DNA of 25,813 bases from Candidatus Nitrosopumilus sp. (GCA_013203245.1 JABMOR010000095.1:1-25813), one strand, 5' to 3'; shown: positions 7,670-15,885, counted from the first letter of the stretch. Numbers and translations: made by a program. The notes: a model not told the origin generated them from the letters alone.

Positions 7670-9198
7670 GTTTAGGTTTTGTAATTGGTGAATCAAAACC
7701 AACAATCGTTACAGCAATTACTTCAAGAGCGTTACCGGTAGGAGAATACATCAAAATTAATTCAGATGAAGGGGAGATTCTAGGGCTAGTAGAAAGATCT
7801 TCAGTATCTAGTGCAGCATTTACAGATGTAAGAAATTTTGATGAAGCTACAGAGAGTACTGAAATTGCAGAGTTGAACAAAAGAGACAAAACATTCATAG
7901 CGCATATTGGGATTTTAGGATTTTTAGAAAATCTGCGAAAAGGGCAGTCAATCATACCTGCAATTCCTCCAATTCCAGGTACAGAAATCACTTTACCAAG
8001 TAAACAAGACCTGGAAGGAATATTCAGCCCTAAAAAAGAAGGATGGGTAAGTATTGGGAATCTTTTACGAAATAAATCAATTGATACCAAAGTAAATTTG
8101 GATAAAATTGTTTCAAGACATTTGGGAATTCTTGCAATGACTGGGATGGGTAAAAGTAATCTAGTATCATTAATCACAAAACAAATTTCAAAATTAAATG
8201 GAACTGTAATAATTTTTGATTATCATAATGACTATACAGGTCTAAACATCCCACGCATTAATGTAATTGATGCAAAAATAAATCCCAGATTATTAGATGC
8301 GGATCAACTCTCAGATGTATTAGAGATTAGAGAGAGCGCCACTGTTCAACAAAGAGTATTAAGAATGGCATTTACAAAACATGTAAAAGAATCAAAAGAG
8401 TTTTGGAGTAAATTAGAAAGTGAAGTTGAGTTTATTATAAATTCTGAAGATAAAAAAATCAAAGAAATTAGATCATCAGCATATAGAGTTCAAGATATCA
8501 TCGAGGAATCTCAAAAAAGATTTGAGGACATCTTAGATCCTGATATGGGGGATCCAATCAGCTTCATCAAAGAAGGGCGTGCAAATATTCTCAATATTTC
8601 AGAGTTATCAGAAAAACAAGCAAATGTTGCTTTAGCATTTTATTTACAACAGTTACTCAAAGACAGAAAAGATGCTAGCATTGTAAAACATGGAAGAACA
8701 AAGAAAGAGAGAAATTTCAGATTTAATTCACCAATTTTTGTAATCATTGAAGAAGCACATGTTTTCATTCCAAAAGATCACGATACTAGTGCAAAGTATT
8801 GGGCTGCCAAAATTGCCAGAGAAGGTAGAAAGTTCGGGTTAGGTCTAGGAATAGTGTCTCAACGACCACGTAGTGTTGATCTTAATGTTCTAAGCCAGAT
8901 GGGTTCATTTGCGATAATGAAGATTATTCAAGAAGATGACCAACGACAAATAGCCTCAGCAACAGAGTCAACTAGTCGTGAATTAATCGCTCAATTAACA
9001 TCGCTAAACGTCGGGGATGCAGTTCTGGTTGGACAATGGACAAACCTTCCATCATTAGTTCACGTTGAGGAAGTAAAAGAGAAGATTATGGGTGCAGATC
9101 AAAGCGCAATTAATGCATGGGCAAAAGCAAATAAAATGAACGAGGTTGCAATAGAATCAACTCAAGGATTGGTACAGAAAGATTTGTTATTAGACTAA
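7666..9198 (+). CDS. herA: HerA bipolar DNA translocase/helicase
   Basis: Hexameric FtsK-like ATPase that threads duplex DNA to NurA during end resection. The 510-residue protein has an N-terminal HAS beta-barrel (1-115), Walker A AMTGMGKSN (157-165), DYHNDY (185-190), Walker B FVIIEEAH (358-365) with two acidic residues, the arginine-finger region IAREGRKFG (383-391) and SQRP (398-401), all HerA hallmarks. The TTG start overlaps the nurA stop and is preceded by GGGAGGT. Its TAA shares one base with the mre11 ATG. Tight overlaps across nurA-herA-mre11-rad50 imply coordinated stoichiometry of the resection machinery. Confidence 0.95.
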   Translation: MSLGFVIGESKPTIVTAITSRALPVGEYIKINSDEGEILGLVERSSVSSAAFTDVRNFDEATESTEIAELNKRDKTFIAHIGILGFLENLRKGQSIIPAIPPIPGTEITLPSKQDLEGIFSPKKEGWVSIGNLLRNKSIDTKVNLDKIVSRHLGILAMTGMGKSNLVSLITKQISKLNGTVIIFDYHNDYTGLNIPRINVIDAKINPRLLDADQLSDVLEIRESATVQQRVLRMAFTKHVKESKEFWSKLESEVEFIINSEDKKIKEIRSSAYRVQDIIEESQKRFEDILDPDMGDPISFIKEGRANILNISELSEKQANVALAFYLQQLLKDRKDASIVKHGRTKKERNFRFNSPIFVIIEEAHVFIPKDHDTSAKYWAAKIAREGRKFGLGLGIVSQRPRSVDLNVLSQMGSFAIMKIIQEDDQRQIASATESTSRELIAQLTSLNVGDAVLVGQWTNLPSLVHVEEVKEKIMGADQSAINAWAKANKMNEVAIESTQGLVQKDLLLD

Positions 9199-10340
9199 TG
9201 TTATTTTCACACATTTCAGATACGCATTTGGGATTAGTACAGTATGGTTCAGAGGAACGTGCACAAGATGTGTATGATGTATTTAATCAGGCGATAGATA
9301 TTTCAATTAAAGATCACGTAGATTTTGTAATTTTTGCAGGAGATATTTTTCATGTGCCAAATCCAAATGGAACTGCAATTATTCAAATGGCAAATGGATT
9401 AAAAAGATTAAAACAAAATAATATTGATTCATTTTTTATTTTGGGAGAACATGATATCAGTAGAATTAGAACAACACCAATTCCATATGTATATCATAAT
9501 TTAGATTTTTCAAGATATATCGGTCAAGGGAAACCCATTGAATACAAAGGAGTACTTTTAGCTGGATTTGATAAAATAAGAAAAACCGAAATTTCACAAT
9601 ATGAAGAAAAATTTGCAGCCATAGATAACAGCGTCAAAGATCATTCAGGTCACAAAATTTTGATTTTACATCAAGGTATTACAGAATTTAACAAATTTGC
9701 AGGAGAGTTACAATCAACGGATTTACCAAAAAATTTCACATATTATGCAATGGGGCATCTTCACGATAAAGACATAAGGCAATTTAGTCATCTAAACGGG
9801 CCCGTAGCTTATCCAGGATCTATAGAATTAACAACTAGTGAAGGGATTAAAGAAACAAAAAAAGGATTCTTCGAAGTAGATATTTCAGGAAAAGATGCAA
9901 ATCCAAATTGGATTGAGTTAGATGCACGACCTCAAATTTCATTCAAAACAGATTATCAAGATTTATCAAAAACTATAGATGAAATTTCTAAAAAAATTAT
10001 TCCAGAAGGGAAAAAACCAATTGTCGAGATAAAAATCCAAGGAGAAAATATAGAAACAGACCATATTCAGGCACAAATTGCAAGATTAAATTCATTGGTA
10101 CTGCGATGTTTTTGGAGAATAAGCACAAAACAAGTTTTAGATTCTTCTGTGTTTCTAGACAGACCAAATGTCATTGATGATGAAATGTATAGATTAGCCA
10201 TTGATGCTCTCGGCTCTGAAGAAGCAGCTAAATTTGCAATCAAGGAACTACTACCAATTTTAGCATCAGGAGAAATTAAAGAAGCATCGCAAATAGTTTT
10301 TGAGAATTTTGAGAAATTTAAAAGGGAGAGAAAATCATGA
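9198..10340 (+). CDS. mre11: Mre11 DNA double-strand-break nuclease
   Basis: Manganese-dependent phosphodiesterase that, with Rad50, processes double-strand breaks. Metal-site motifs run in order: SDTHLG (D8, H10), FAGDIFH (D49, H52), LGEHD (82-86), ILHQG and AMGHLH. The third motif is normally GNHD; here Glu replaces Asn while the catalytic His is kept. The 380 residues include a capping domain and a C-terminal Rad50-binding helical region (about 335-380). The ATG overlaps the herA stop by one base and the gene's TGA overlaps the rad50 ATG (ATGA). Assignment is strong. Confidence 0.94.
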   Translation: MLFSHISDTHLGLVQYGSEERAQDVYDVFNQAIDISIKDHVDFVIFAGDIFHVPNPNGTAIIQMANGLKRLKQNNIDSFFILGEHDISRIRTTPIPYVYHNLDFSRYIGQGKPIEYKGVLLAGFDKIRKTEISQYEEKFAAIDNSVKDHSGHKILILHQGITEFNKFAGELQSTDLPKNFTYYAMGHLHDKDIRQFSHLNGPVAYPGSIELTTSEGIKETKKGFFEVDISGKDANPNWIELDARPQISFKTDYQDLSKTIDEISKKIIPEGKKPIVEIKIQGENIETDHIQAQIARLNSLVLRCFWRISTKQVLDSSVFLDRPNVIDDEMYRLAIDALGSEEAAKFAIKELLPILASGEIKEASQIVFENFEKFKRERKS

Positions 10341-12406
10341 TCACATCCATTGAATTGGGAGATTTTTTATCTCATTCAAATACAAAATTAGAATTTGAAA
10401 ATGGAGTAACAGTTTTTGTAGGAGATAACGGTGCAGGAAAATCAAGCATAATTGATGCCATAACATTTGCATTATTTGGTCAACATACAAGAAAATCCAA
10501 TAAAGGATTGATTAAGCGCGGTTCAAACCAAGGATTTGCAAAAATAGGTTTTTCGATTAATGGAAAACAGTTTGAAGCAGTAAGAAAAATAGATAGTAAA
10601 GGAACTCTTACAGCAACATTTGCAGAAATAGTAGATAATGAACGTGTTGAAATTGCAGCCGGTGAAAGAAAACAATTTGGAGAATCAATGACACATGAAG
10701 TTGAGAAAGTTATTGGATTAGATTTTGAAAAATTAAAAATTGCATCAATTGTTCAACAAGGAGAACTAAATACAATCATTAATGCAAAACCAAAAGAATT
10801 CAAAGAATTATTAAATGCGATTATAGGAATTGACAAACTTGATGTGGCATCTGAATCAATGAAGGCAGTAAATAAAGATTTTCGAGAAAAAATTCGAGAT
10901 ATGTTTGGATATGATGATACACATATAGAAATTTTATCACGTGATTTAGAAAGATATCAAAAAGAAATAACTGAATCAAAACCAGAAAAAAATGCTTTGG
11001 AATTAAAACAAGAGAAATTAAAAAACGATGTAGATGATCTTAGGGAAAAAGTTGAGAGCGATACACCAAAAATAGATAAAATCAACCAATTAGAATTAAG
11101 GAAAAAAGAGTTGTTAGCATATGCAAAAGAAGCAATTCATGAAATTCAACATCAAATCAATGAAAATGAGCGTAAAATTCACGATTGTGAAGGATGTTTT
11201 GAGCATGCTTCCCTAAAATCAGATTGGGAATCCAAGATTCTAAAAGTTGAAGAAGCAGTTGAGGACACGATTAAGAAAATTCAAGAAATGACCAACCAAA
11301 CAATATCATTAAAAGAAAAACTATTGCTCGCATCAAAACTCCAATTAAAAGACAACAAATGTCCTGTATGTGATTCAAATGTAGAAAAACTAAATCCACT
11401 ATTCCAAGAAGAGCATCTTCGCCAAGAAATTTCAGAGATACAGAACCAAATCATTTCAAAAGAAAAAGAAAGAGACATGTACAATCAAAAAAAGAAAGAA
11501 TTTTCAGCAAAAATACAAAACGCTAGAGATGCAGAAGCCACCCTTAGAGCATATTCAATTAACAGTAAAGAAGAATTGATAAAAATTCAAGAAGACATAG
11601 AAATAAAGAAACAAAAAATCCCACTAACCACAAACGGAAGTTTGGTTGAAATATCAACAATAGATACTCACGCAAAAATGATTTTTGAAAACATTTTGAA
11701 ATTAGAAGAGGAAACGAGAGGGTTTGATGAGCGTGAATTTAACAATCTAAAGATAACGATAAATGAAAAACAGAAGAGTTTATCACAAATTGATCAACAA
11801 ATTGGTGCAATTTCAGAGAAAATCTCTAAAGGTGAAGAACAAATCAATGTGATTGAAAAAGCAATTGTAGGATTAAGAACTGTAAAAGAGTATGTTACAA
11901 ATCTAAACGAAATTCAAACAAATGTTTTCAGTAGAGACGGACCAGTTGCCACAAGCCTAAGATCTTGGGCATTGAATACAATTTCTGCAAAAGCATCAGA
12001 ATATCTATCATTACTTAATACAAAAATTCAAAGGATTTTGTTATCAGAAAAAACACGAGATATTTCAATCGCATGTTATTCAAAAAACGAAGTTTTAGAA
12101 TTAGAATCACTTAGTGGGGGAGAAAAAGTCAGCGTAGCATTAGCATTACGATTAGGTATGGCAAGTCTTCTTGGAGCATCAAATCTTAATTTAATGATTC
12201 TAGATGAACCCACAACTCACCTTGATGCAGAAAGAAAAAAATCCCTAGTTGAAGTGTTATCACAATTATCAGATATTTCTAATTCAGAATCAAGAATGCA
12301 ATTTCTAATTATTACCCATGATGCAGAAATTTTTGAAGACTCAACAGTTGAACAGATTTACAAATTTGAATCATCAGAACAAGGAAGCAAAGTTACAGTA
12401 CTCTGA
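10337..12406 (+). CDS. rad50: Rad50 ABC-type ATPase with zinc hook
   Basis: SMC-like ATPase that clamps DNA and regulates Mre11. Walker A GDNGAGKSS (29-37), Q-loop VQQGE (139-143), zinc-hook CPVC (342-345) between coiled coils, ABC signature LSGGE (592-596), Walker B LMILDEP (619-625) and H-loop His661 are all present. At 689 residues it is shorter than most archaeal Rad50 proteins (often above 850), mainly because the coiled-coil arms are short. A second CxxC (C284/C287) sits in the ascending arm. The start ATG overlaps the mre11 stop (ATGA). It ends the repair operon; a T6 run at 12433-12438 may terminate the transcript. Confidence 0.95.
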   Translation: MITSIELGDFLSHSNTKLEFENGVTVFVGDNGAGKSSIIDAITFALFGQHTRKSNKGLIKRGSNQGFAKIGFSINGKQFEAVRKIDSKGTLTATFAEIVDNERVEIAAGERKQFGESMTHEVEKVIGLDFEKLKIASIVQQGELNTIINAKPKEFKELLNAIIGIDKLDVASESMKAVNKDFREKIRDMFGYDDTHIEILSRDLERYQKEITESKPEKNALELKQEKLKNDVDDLREKVESDTPKIDKINQLELRKKELLAYAKEAIHEIQHQINENERKIHDCEGCFEHASLKSDWESKILKVEEAVEDTIKKIQEMTNQTISLKEKLLLASKLQLKDNKCPVCDSNVEKLNPLFQEEHLRQEISEIQNQIISKEKERDMYNQKKKEFSAKIQNARDAEATLRAYSINSKEELIKIQEDIEIKKQKIPLTTNGSLVEISTIDTHAKMIFENILKLEEETRGFDEREFNNLKITINEKQKSLSQIDQQIGAISEKISKGEEQINVIEKAIVGLRTVKEYVTNLNEIQTNVFSRDGPVATSLRSWALNTISAKASEYLSLLNTKIQRILLSEKTRDISIACYSKNEVLELESLSGGEKVSVALALRLGMASLLGASNLNLMILDEPTTHLDAERKKSLVEVLSQLSDISNSESRMQFLIITHDAEIFEDSTVEQIYKFESSEQGSKVTVL

Positions 12407-12462
12407 CTTTTAATTAATAAGAGATCAGTTAGTTTTTTACTAATATTTCACTTTCAAAAGTA

Positions 12463-12600
12463 TTGAATAATTTTATTGCCATATGTAGAAAATGTAAATT
12501 CAAAATAGATATTCCGGATCAAGGCCCTTGCACAGATTTAGAATATATGGATTACATTAACGCATACGGAAAACAATGCAAATGTGGTCAAAATGATTAG
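12463..12600 (+). CDS. 45-residue cysteine-rich (zinc-ribbon-like) peptide
   Basis: A short reading frame from TTG at 12463 to TAG at 12598-12600 encodes 45 residues with CRKC (C8, C11), a middle PC (C23) and CKC (C39, C41). Paired Cys near both ends suggest a single zinc knuckle. The frame is open upstream to 12433 but has no earlier standard start. It lies 56 nt after rad50 on the same strand and before the convergent Kazal-cupredoxin gene. No clear ribosome-binding site is visible, and the oligo-T upstream may separate it from the rad50 message. I do not recognise a family. The evidence for coding is the Cys pattern and use of the whole gap. Confidence 0.5.
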   Translation: MNNFIAICRKCKFKIDIPDQGPCTDLEYMDYINAYGKQCKCGQND

Positions 12601-12629
12601 GAGCTAATATCACCATAAAATAAAGAGTT

Positions 12630-13433
12630 CTAATTTACTAAAACTTTACCAGTCATCCAAGGATGAACCATACAGAAATAATCATATGTTCCTGCTTCAT
12701 CAAATGTGAATTCATAAACAGATCCTGACATGAATAAACTAGAATCAAAGACATCTGTAATTCCAGTATCAACAGTACCACTAGTTACTGTATGTGCTGC
12801 TGAATCATCATTAATCCAAGAAACAGTTGCACCAGTTGCTACAGTGATTTCAAAAGGCAAATAGCATTCATTAGTATTTTCACATCCGGGAACTGCAGAT
12901 CCTGGAGGTATTGAAACAATAGCAGTCATAGGTAGTGATTCTGTTTCAAGGGTTGGTTCAACAATCATTTCTTCAACATCAATAACACCGGGTACTGGCA
13001 TTTCCATAACTGGTTCTAATTCAACAATAGGATCTGGAGAACATTCACCTTGATAATCTAATTCAACTTCTTCAGCAAGGTCTAAGAAACATTGGTTACT
13101 GTAAGTTTTTCCATCAGTTCCACAAACAGGGGTATAAATTTCAGCACAAAATGCCGGTTCATTCAAATCTACATTTGGATTAATTGGTAGTTCAGCAACA
13201 CATTCCCCCTGATAATCTAATTTAACATCAGCAGCATTCAACATACACATATTTCCATAAGTAACACCATCAACCCCACACATAGGATCCCATTGCATAG
13301 TACATGCGACCGGATTCTCTTCAAGTGCAATCACTCTTGGTTCAATAATATCAGTAGGATCCATAGCTATGAATCCTAAAGAAATTGCTGCAAGAACTCC
13401 AACTATACCTATAATTCCATAAGAAAAATTCAT
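12630..13433 (-). CDS. Membrane-anchored protein with two Kazal-like domains and a plastocyanin-like cupredoxin domain
   Basis: An N-terminal hydrophobic anchor (about 5-24) is followed by two four-Cys Kazal-like modules: C44-C78, and C96-C131 with CGTDGKTYSNQC. A Pro/Glu-rich linker (132-175) leads to a type 1 copper domain at about 176-267. Copper ligands are visible as H214 (AAHTV), C254, H257 and M260 in CMVHPWM. Kazal domains normally inhibit serine proteases, and cupredoxins carry electrons, as expected of the copper-based electron transport of ammonia-oxidising archaea. I place the start at the ATG at 13433, one base after the stop of the HEAT gene and behind AGGTGG; an alternative GTG at 13442 would overlap it. 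The protein would face the cell exterior. Confidence 0.88.
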   Translation of the reverse strand: MNFSYGIIGIVGVLAAISLGFIAMDPTDIIEPRVIALEENPVACTMQWDPMCGVDGVTYGNMCMLNAADVKLDYQGECVAELPINPNVDLNEPAFCAEIYTPVCGTDGKTYSNQCFLDLAEEVELDYQGECSPDPIVELEPVMEMPVPGVIDVEEMIVEPTLETESLPMTAIVSIPPGSAVPGCENTNECYLPFEITVATGATVSWINDDSAAHTVTSGTVDTGITDVFDSSLFMSGSVYEFTFDEAGTYDYFCMVHPWMTGKVLVN

Positions 13434-13434
13434 C

Positions 13435-13923
13435 TCATCCACCTGTTAACTTTGCAAACTTTTCGTTCTTACTTAACTTTTCCATAAATTCAATATTAGA
13501 TAATGCAACAATTGCAGATTCAACGACTGGCTTTTCTGGATCATTTAATGCCTTTTGAAGAGCTTCTTTTGCAGCTGTAGAGCCAACAACACCCAAAGCT
13601 ATAGCAGCTTCGTGACGTACAAACATACTAGAATCATTTAGAGTTGCATCAGTCAATGGCGGAATTGCACTAGAGTAACTCATCTGACCCAATGCAAATG
13701 CTGCTTCATGTCGTACCAATTCATTTTCATCATTTTTTAAAACTTTAGCAATATGAGCAACTTTATCTTCTCCACCAAAATCAACTAAAATACATGCAAC
13801 CCTTGTCCTAACAACATAATCAGGATGTTCTAAAAGAGAAATAAAATATTCAGTATCTTTTTGTTCATATTTTAATTCCATTTCTACAAAAAGTGCTAAT
13901 CTATCTTTAGTAACCACAGACAT
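13435..13923 (-). CDS. Small HEAT-repeat protein with two His-Glu motifs, similar to one half of deoxyhypusine hydroxylase
   Basis: A 162-residue all-helical protein of four or five HEAT/PBS-lyase repeats. Two consecutive repeats carry VRHEAAFALGQM (70-81) and VRHEAAIALG (102-111), so His-Glu pairs lie at 72-73 and 104-105. In eukaryotic deoxyhypusine hydroxylase (DOHH) each half has two HE motifs about 33 residues apart that bind a diiron centre, with the same LGQM and RHEA..ALG contexts and a following PVVE segment, also seen here near 132. This protein is half that size, so a homodimer could rebuild the four-motif site. That function is inference; a plain scaffold HEAT protein is the alternative. 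The ATG at 13923 has a TATA-like box 27 nt upstream. The next gene starts one base after its stop. Confidence 0.82.
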   Translation of the reverse strand: MSVVTKDRLALFVEMELKYEQKDTEYFISLLEHPDYVVRTRVACILVDFGGEDKVAHIAKVLKNDENELVRHEAAFALGQMSYSSAIPPLTDATLNDSSMFVRHEAAIALGVVGSTAAKEALQKALNDPEKPVVESAIVALSNIEFMEKLSKNEKFAKLTGG

Positions 13924-13945
13924 TTTGTTTTAAAAAAAATTATGT

Positions 13946-13954
13946 CATATATTA
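13946..13954 (-). promoter_or_regulatory. TATA-like box of the HEAT-cupredoxin unit
   Basis: TAATATATG on the minus strand, centred 27 nt before the ATG at 13923; consistent with a leaderless two-gene transcript. Confidence 0.5.
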
Positions 13955-13991
13955 GGTTACTTGAGAAAAAACCCAAAAAAAGTTGAGATAT

Positions 13992-14000
13992 CTATTTAAT
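13992..14000 (+). promoter_or_regulatory. TATA-like box of the redoxin gene
   Basis: CTATTTAAT centred 27 nt before the ATG at 14023. It sits about 40 bp from the oppositely oriented box at 13946-13954, making a compact divergent promoter. Confidence 0.5.
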
Positions 14001-14022
14001 GGAAAAAATCCAATAATAGACT

Positions 14023-14688
14023 ATGAGTGCAAAAATAGGTGAAAAAGCACCAAATTTTGGAGTATCAGAATGGGTACAAGGGGCTCCAACAAATTTTGAT
14101 CAAGAAAAAGATCACATAGTATTGTTAGAAGTCTTCCAGGTAAATTGTCCAGGATGTTTCATGAATGCAATTCCTGAAGCGATAAAAATTTACAACAAAT
14201 ACAAAGATGAAGGTGTTCGAGTTTTAGGTCTGGCTACTGCTTTTGAGGATTTTGATAAAAATACATTAGACAATTTGAAAATGCTTGCTGAAACAGGAGA
14301 AGTCATCGGAGAGACTAAAGATGCACTTTCATCATATGGTCAATTAGAAGAAGGAAACAAACTTTCATTTAAAATTCCATTTCCACTAGCAATGGATAAT
14401 CTCACAAAAACATCAGGTGAAATTAGCCAGGAAAAAATCATGGAGTTTATTTATCCACAAATTCCAGAGTTTGACTCACAGCCAGACGAATACAAGAATC
14501 AAATAATTGAGAGAGTCAAAGGTTATATGAAATCTAAAGAATATTCAGCCGAAACGTTTGAGAAATTTGCTCTACAAGGCACACCATCCATGATAATAGT
14601 GGATAGAAAAGGAATTCTCAGAGATGTGTCATTTGGGCAATTAGGTCATGTAGACGCGATGATTCAAAAATTACTTAAAGAAGATTAA
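14023..14688 (+). CDS. Thioredoxin-fold redoxin with CPGC motif (AhpC/TSA-TlpA-like)
   Basis: A 221-residue cytosolic protein (no signal peptide) with a peroxiredoxin-style N-terminus (IGEKAPNFG). A CPGC redox pair is at C42/C45 after HIVLLEVFQV, and a cis-proline loop GTPSMIIVDRKG is at 186-197. A helical insertion of about 100 residues between the motif and the cis-Pro makes it longer than thioredoxin. CxxC rather than a lone peroxidatic Cys favours a thiol-disulfide oxidoreductase over a classical peroxiredoxin. It is divergent from the HEAT and Kazal-cupredoxin genes, sharing a 99-bp promoter region. The substrate is not evident. Confidence 0.82.
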   Translation: MSAKIGEKAPNFGVSEWVQGAPTNFDQEKDHIVLLEVFQVNCPGCFMNAIPEAIKIYNKYKDEGVRVLGLATAFEDFDKNTLDNLKMLAETGEVIGETKDALSSYGQLEEGNKLSFKIPFPLAMDNLTKTSGEISQEKIMEFIYPQIPEFDSQPDEYKNQIIERVKGYMKSKEYSAETFEKFALQGTPSMIIVDRKGILRDVSFGQLGHVDAMIQKLLKED

Positions 14689-14791
14689 ATTATCTAATCA
14701 AGAAAGTACCATAGACAATACTACAACAATTACAAATCCACCTACAAAAGCAATTTTTGCATTATCCAGGGTTACTATGACAGATAAAAAA

Positions 14792-15346
14792 TTATAGTAT
14801 TTTTTGTTTTCTTTTTTTAATTATAAAAATAATCACACATGTAAAACCACCAACAAGTAAAAGCAGGGTTATCAAATAGAGTGGTCCATAATCAACTGAA
14901 GGAGTCAGGTTAGGTGAAGGTACATCTTTTGGAGTTATTTCAGTCAAACCTGAAAGATAAGTCGTTCCAAAAATATCTAATTTGTTATCTCCAGAACCAG
15001 TAAAATTTAATGTTACAAAAGAAATTTTATCATTTGTTTTTATCTGAGGAAAATATTCTTGAGTATTAAGATAAAACGTCAAATTTCCTCCTAAAAGATT
15101 ATGAGGGATAATTAGTTCACCTAAATTATTCTCCAATCCACTTGTGATGTAAAGAGTTAGTTTTTTCTCATCTTCATCAAATTCAAAATCAAGTATGTCA
15201 AAATTAGAAACAGATTCTACCTCAAAGAAATAACCACCTGTTTGAACATCTAACCGATTTACTAATCCAGTTGCATCAGATAATGCACCATATGCAGGAG
15301 TAAATACAAAAAAGAGTGCTACGATTACTAGAAATATTATTTTCAA
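14792..15346 (-). CDS. Exported protein with C-terminal membrane anchor
   Basis: A 184-residue protein with a signal peptide (1-20, FVFTPAYG) and a single C-terminal transmembrane helix (about 153-174) followed by a basic KKRKQK tail. This predicts a type I membrane protein with an extracellular beta-rich domain of about 130 residues. The domain contains FDILDFEFDEDEKKLTLYI, LGELIIPHNLLGG and VTLNFTGSGDNKLDIFGT. No Cys or catalytic motif is seen. The start is TTG at 15346, one base after the eL15 stop, so it seems to be co-transcribed with the ribosomal protein gene. I do not recognise the family. Confidence 0.8.
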   Translation of the reverse strand: MKIIFLVIVALFFVFTPAYGALSDATGLVNRLDVQTGGYFFEVESVSNFDILDFEFDEDEKKLTLYITSGLENNLGELIIPHNLLGGNLTFYLNTQEYFPQIKTNDKISFVTLNFTGSGDNKLDIFGTTYLSGLTEITPKDVPSPNLTPSVDYGPLYLITLLLLVGGFTCVIIFIIKKRKQKIL

Positions 15347-15347
15347 T

Positions 15348-15803
15348 TTATGCAGTTCTAGGGATTCTTTTCATTATTTCCTTATCTTGAGCAATTCGAG
15401 GATGATCTGGGTCTGCTAAGATAACTTCAAACCAATAATGTTTGCCATCTTTATAGACAAAATAAGAACCTAAAAATTTCATGTTTGGATATCTTTGAAT
15501 AACTCTTCTATTTGCAACAGTTTTCATATCATCATCAGCTTTGATTCTAGTAACACCTAGATGTTTTGGTCTTCTACCACCGGTAGGTCTTTGTTTTCTC
15601 ATACCACCAGTACCAACTCTCATTCGTACAACAATGATACCTTGTTTTGCTTTGTAACCTAATCTTCTAGCTCTTTGTATTCTACTTGGCTTGTCAATAC
15701 GCATGACTGCGGTTTCTTTACGCCATTTAATTACACGCTCACGTATTTCAGGGGAATTCTCTTTCCATAATCTGATCCACGTTTGGTCTTGTAAACTAGG
15801 CAT
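15348..15803 (-). CDS. rpl15e: Large-subunit ribosomal protein eL15 (L15e)
   Basis: Archaeal/eukaryotic-specific 50S/60S protein that binds 23S rRNA. The 151-residue basic chain has the family's RARRLGYKAKQGI (44-56), a GTGGMRKQRPTGGRRPK basic stretch, GVTRIKADDD, RRVIQRYPN followed by LGSYFVYKDGKHYWFEVILADPDHP, which are diagnostic. ATG at 15803; a TATA-like GTTATTAAA lies about 26 nt upstream in the 82-bp region it shares with the divergent recombinase gene. Confidence 0.96.
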   Translation of the reverse strand: MPSLQDQTWIRLWKENSPEIRERVIKWRKETAVMRIDKPSRIQRARRLGYKAKQGIIVVRMRVGTGGMRKQRPTGGRRPKHLGVTRIKADDDMKTVANRRVIQRYPNMKFLGSYFVYKDGKHYWFEVILADPDHPRIAQDKEIMKRIPRTA

Positions 15804-15885
15804 ATCGAGATTAGAAAAATCCCCTTTAATAACTGTAAAAACGTCATTCTGCTCCCTTTAACTATATTCATCACCAATTATCCTC

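Noticed and set aside
7515..8177. 220-codon minus-strand frame over nurA/herA
   Set aside because: It is fully antisense to two strongly supported genes and shows no domain.
14700..14790. Minus-strand frame encoding a hydrophobic peptide (about 25 residues, GGFVIVVVLSMVLS) after the exported protein gene
   Set aside because: It has no ATG, GTG or TTG start in frame; only a CTG is available, so coding is not supported.
15804..15885. Integrase attachment site in the eL15-integrase gap
   Set aside because: No tRNA end or direct repeat shared with the far side of the accessory patch could be found by reading.
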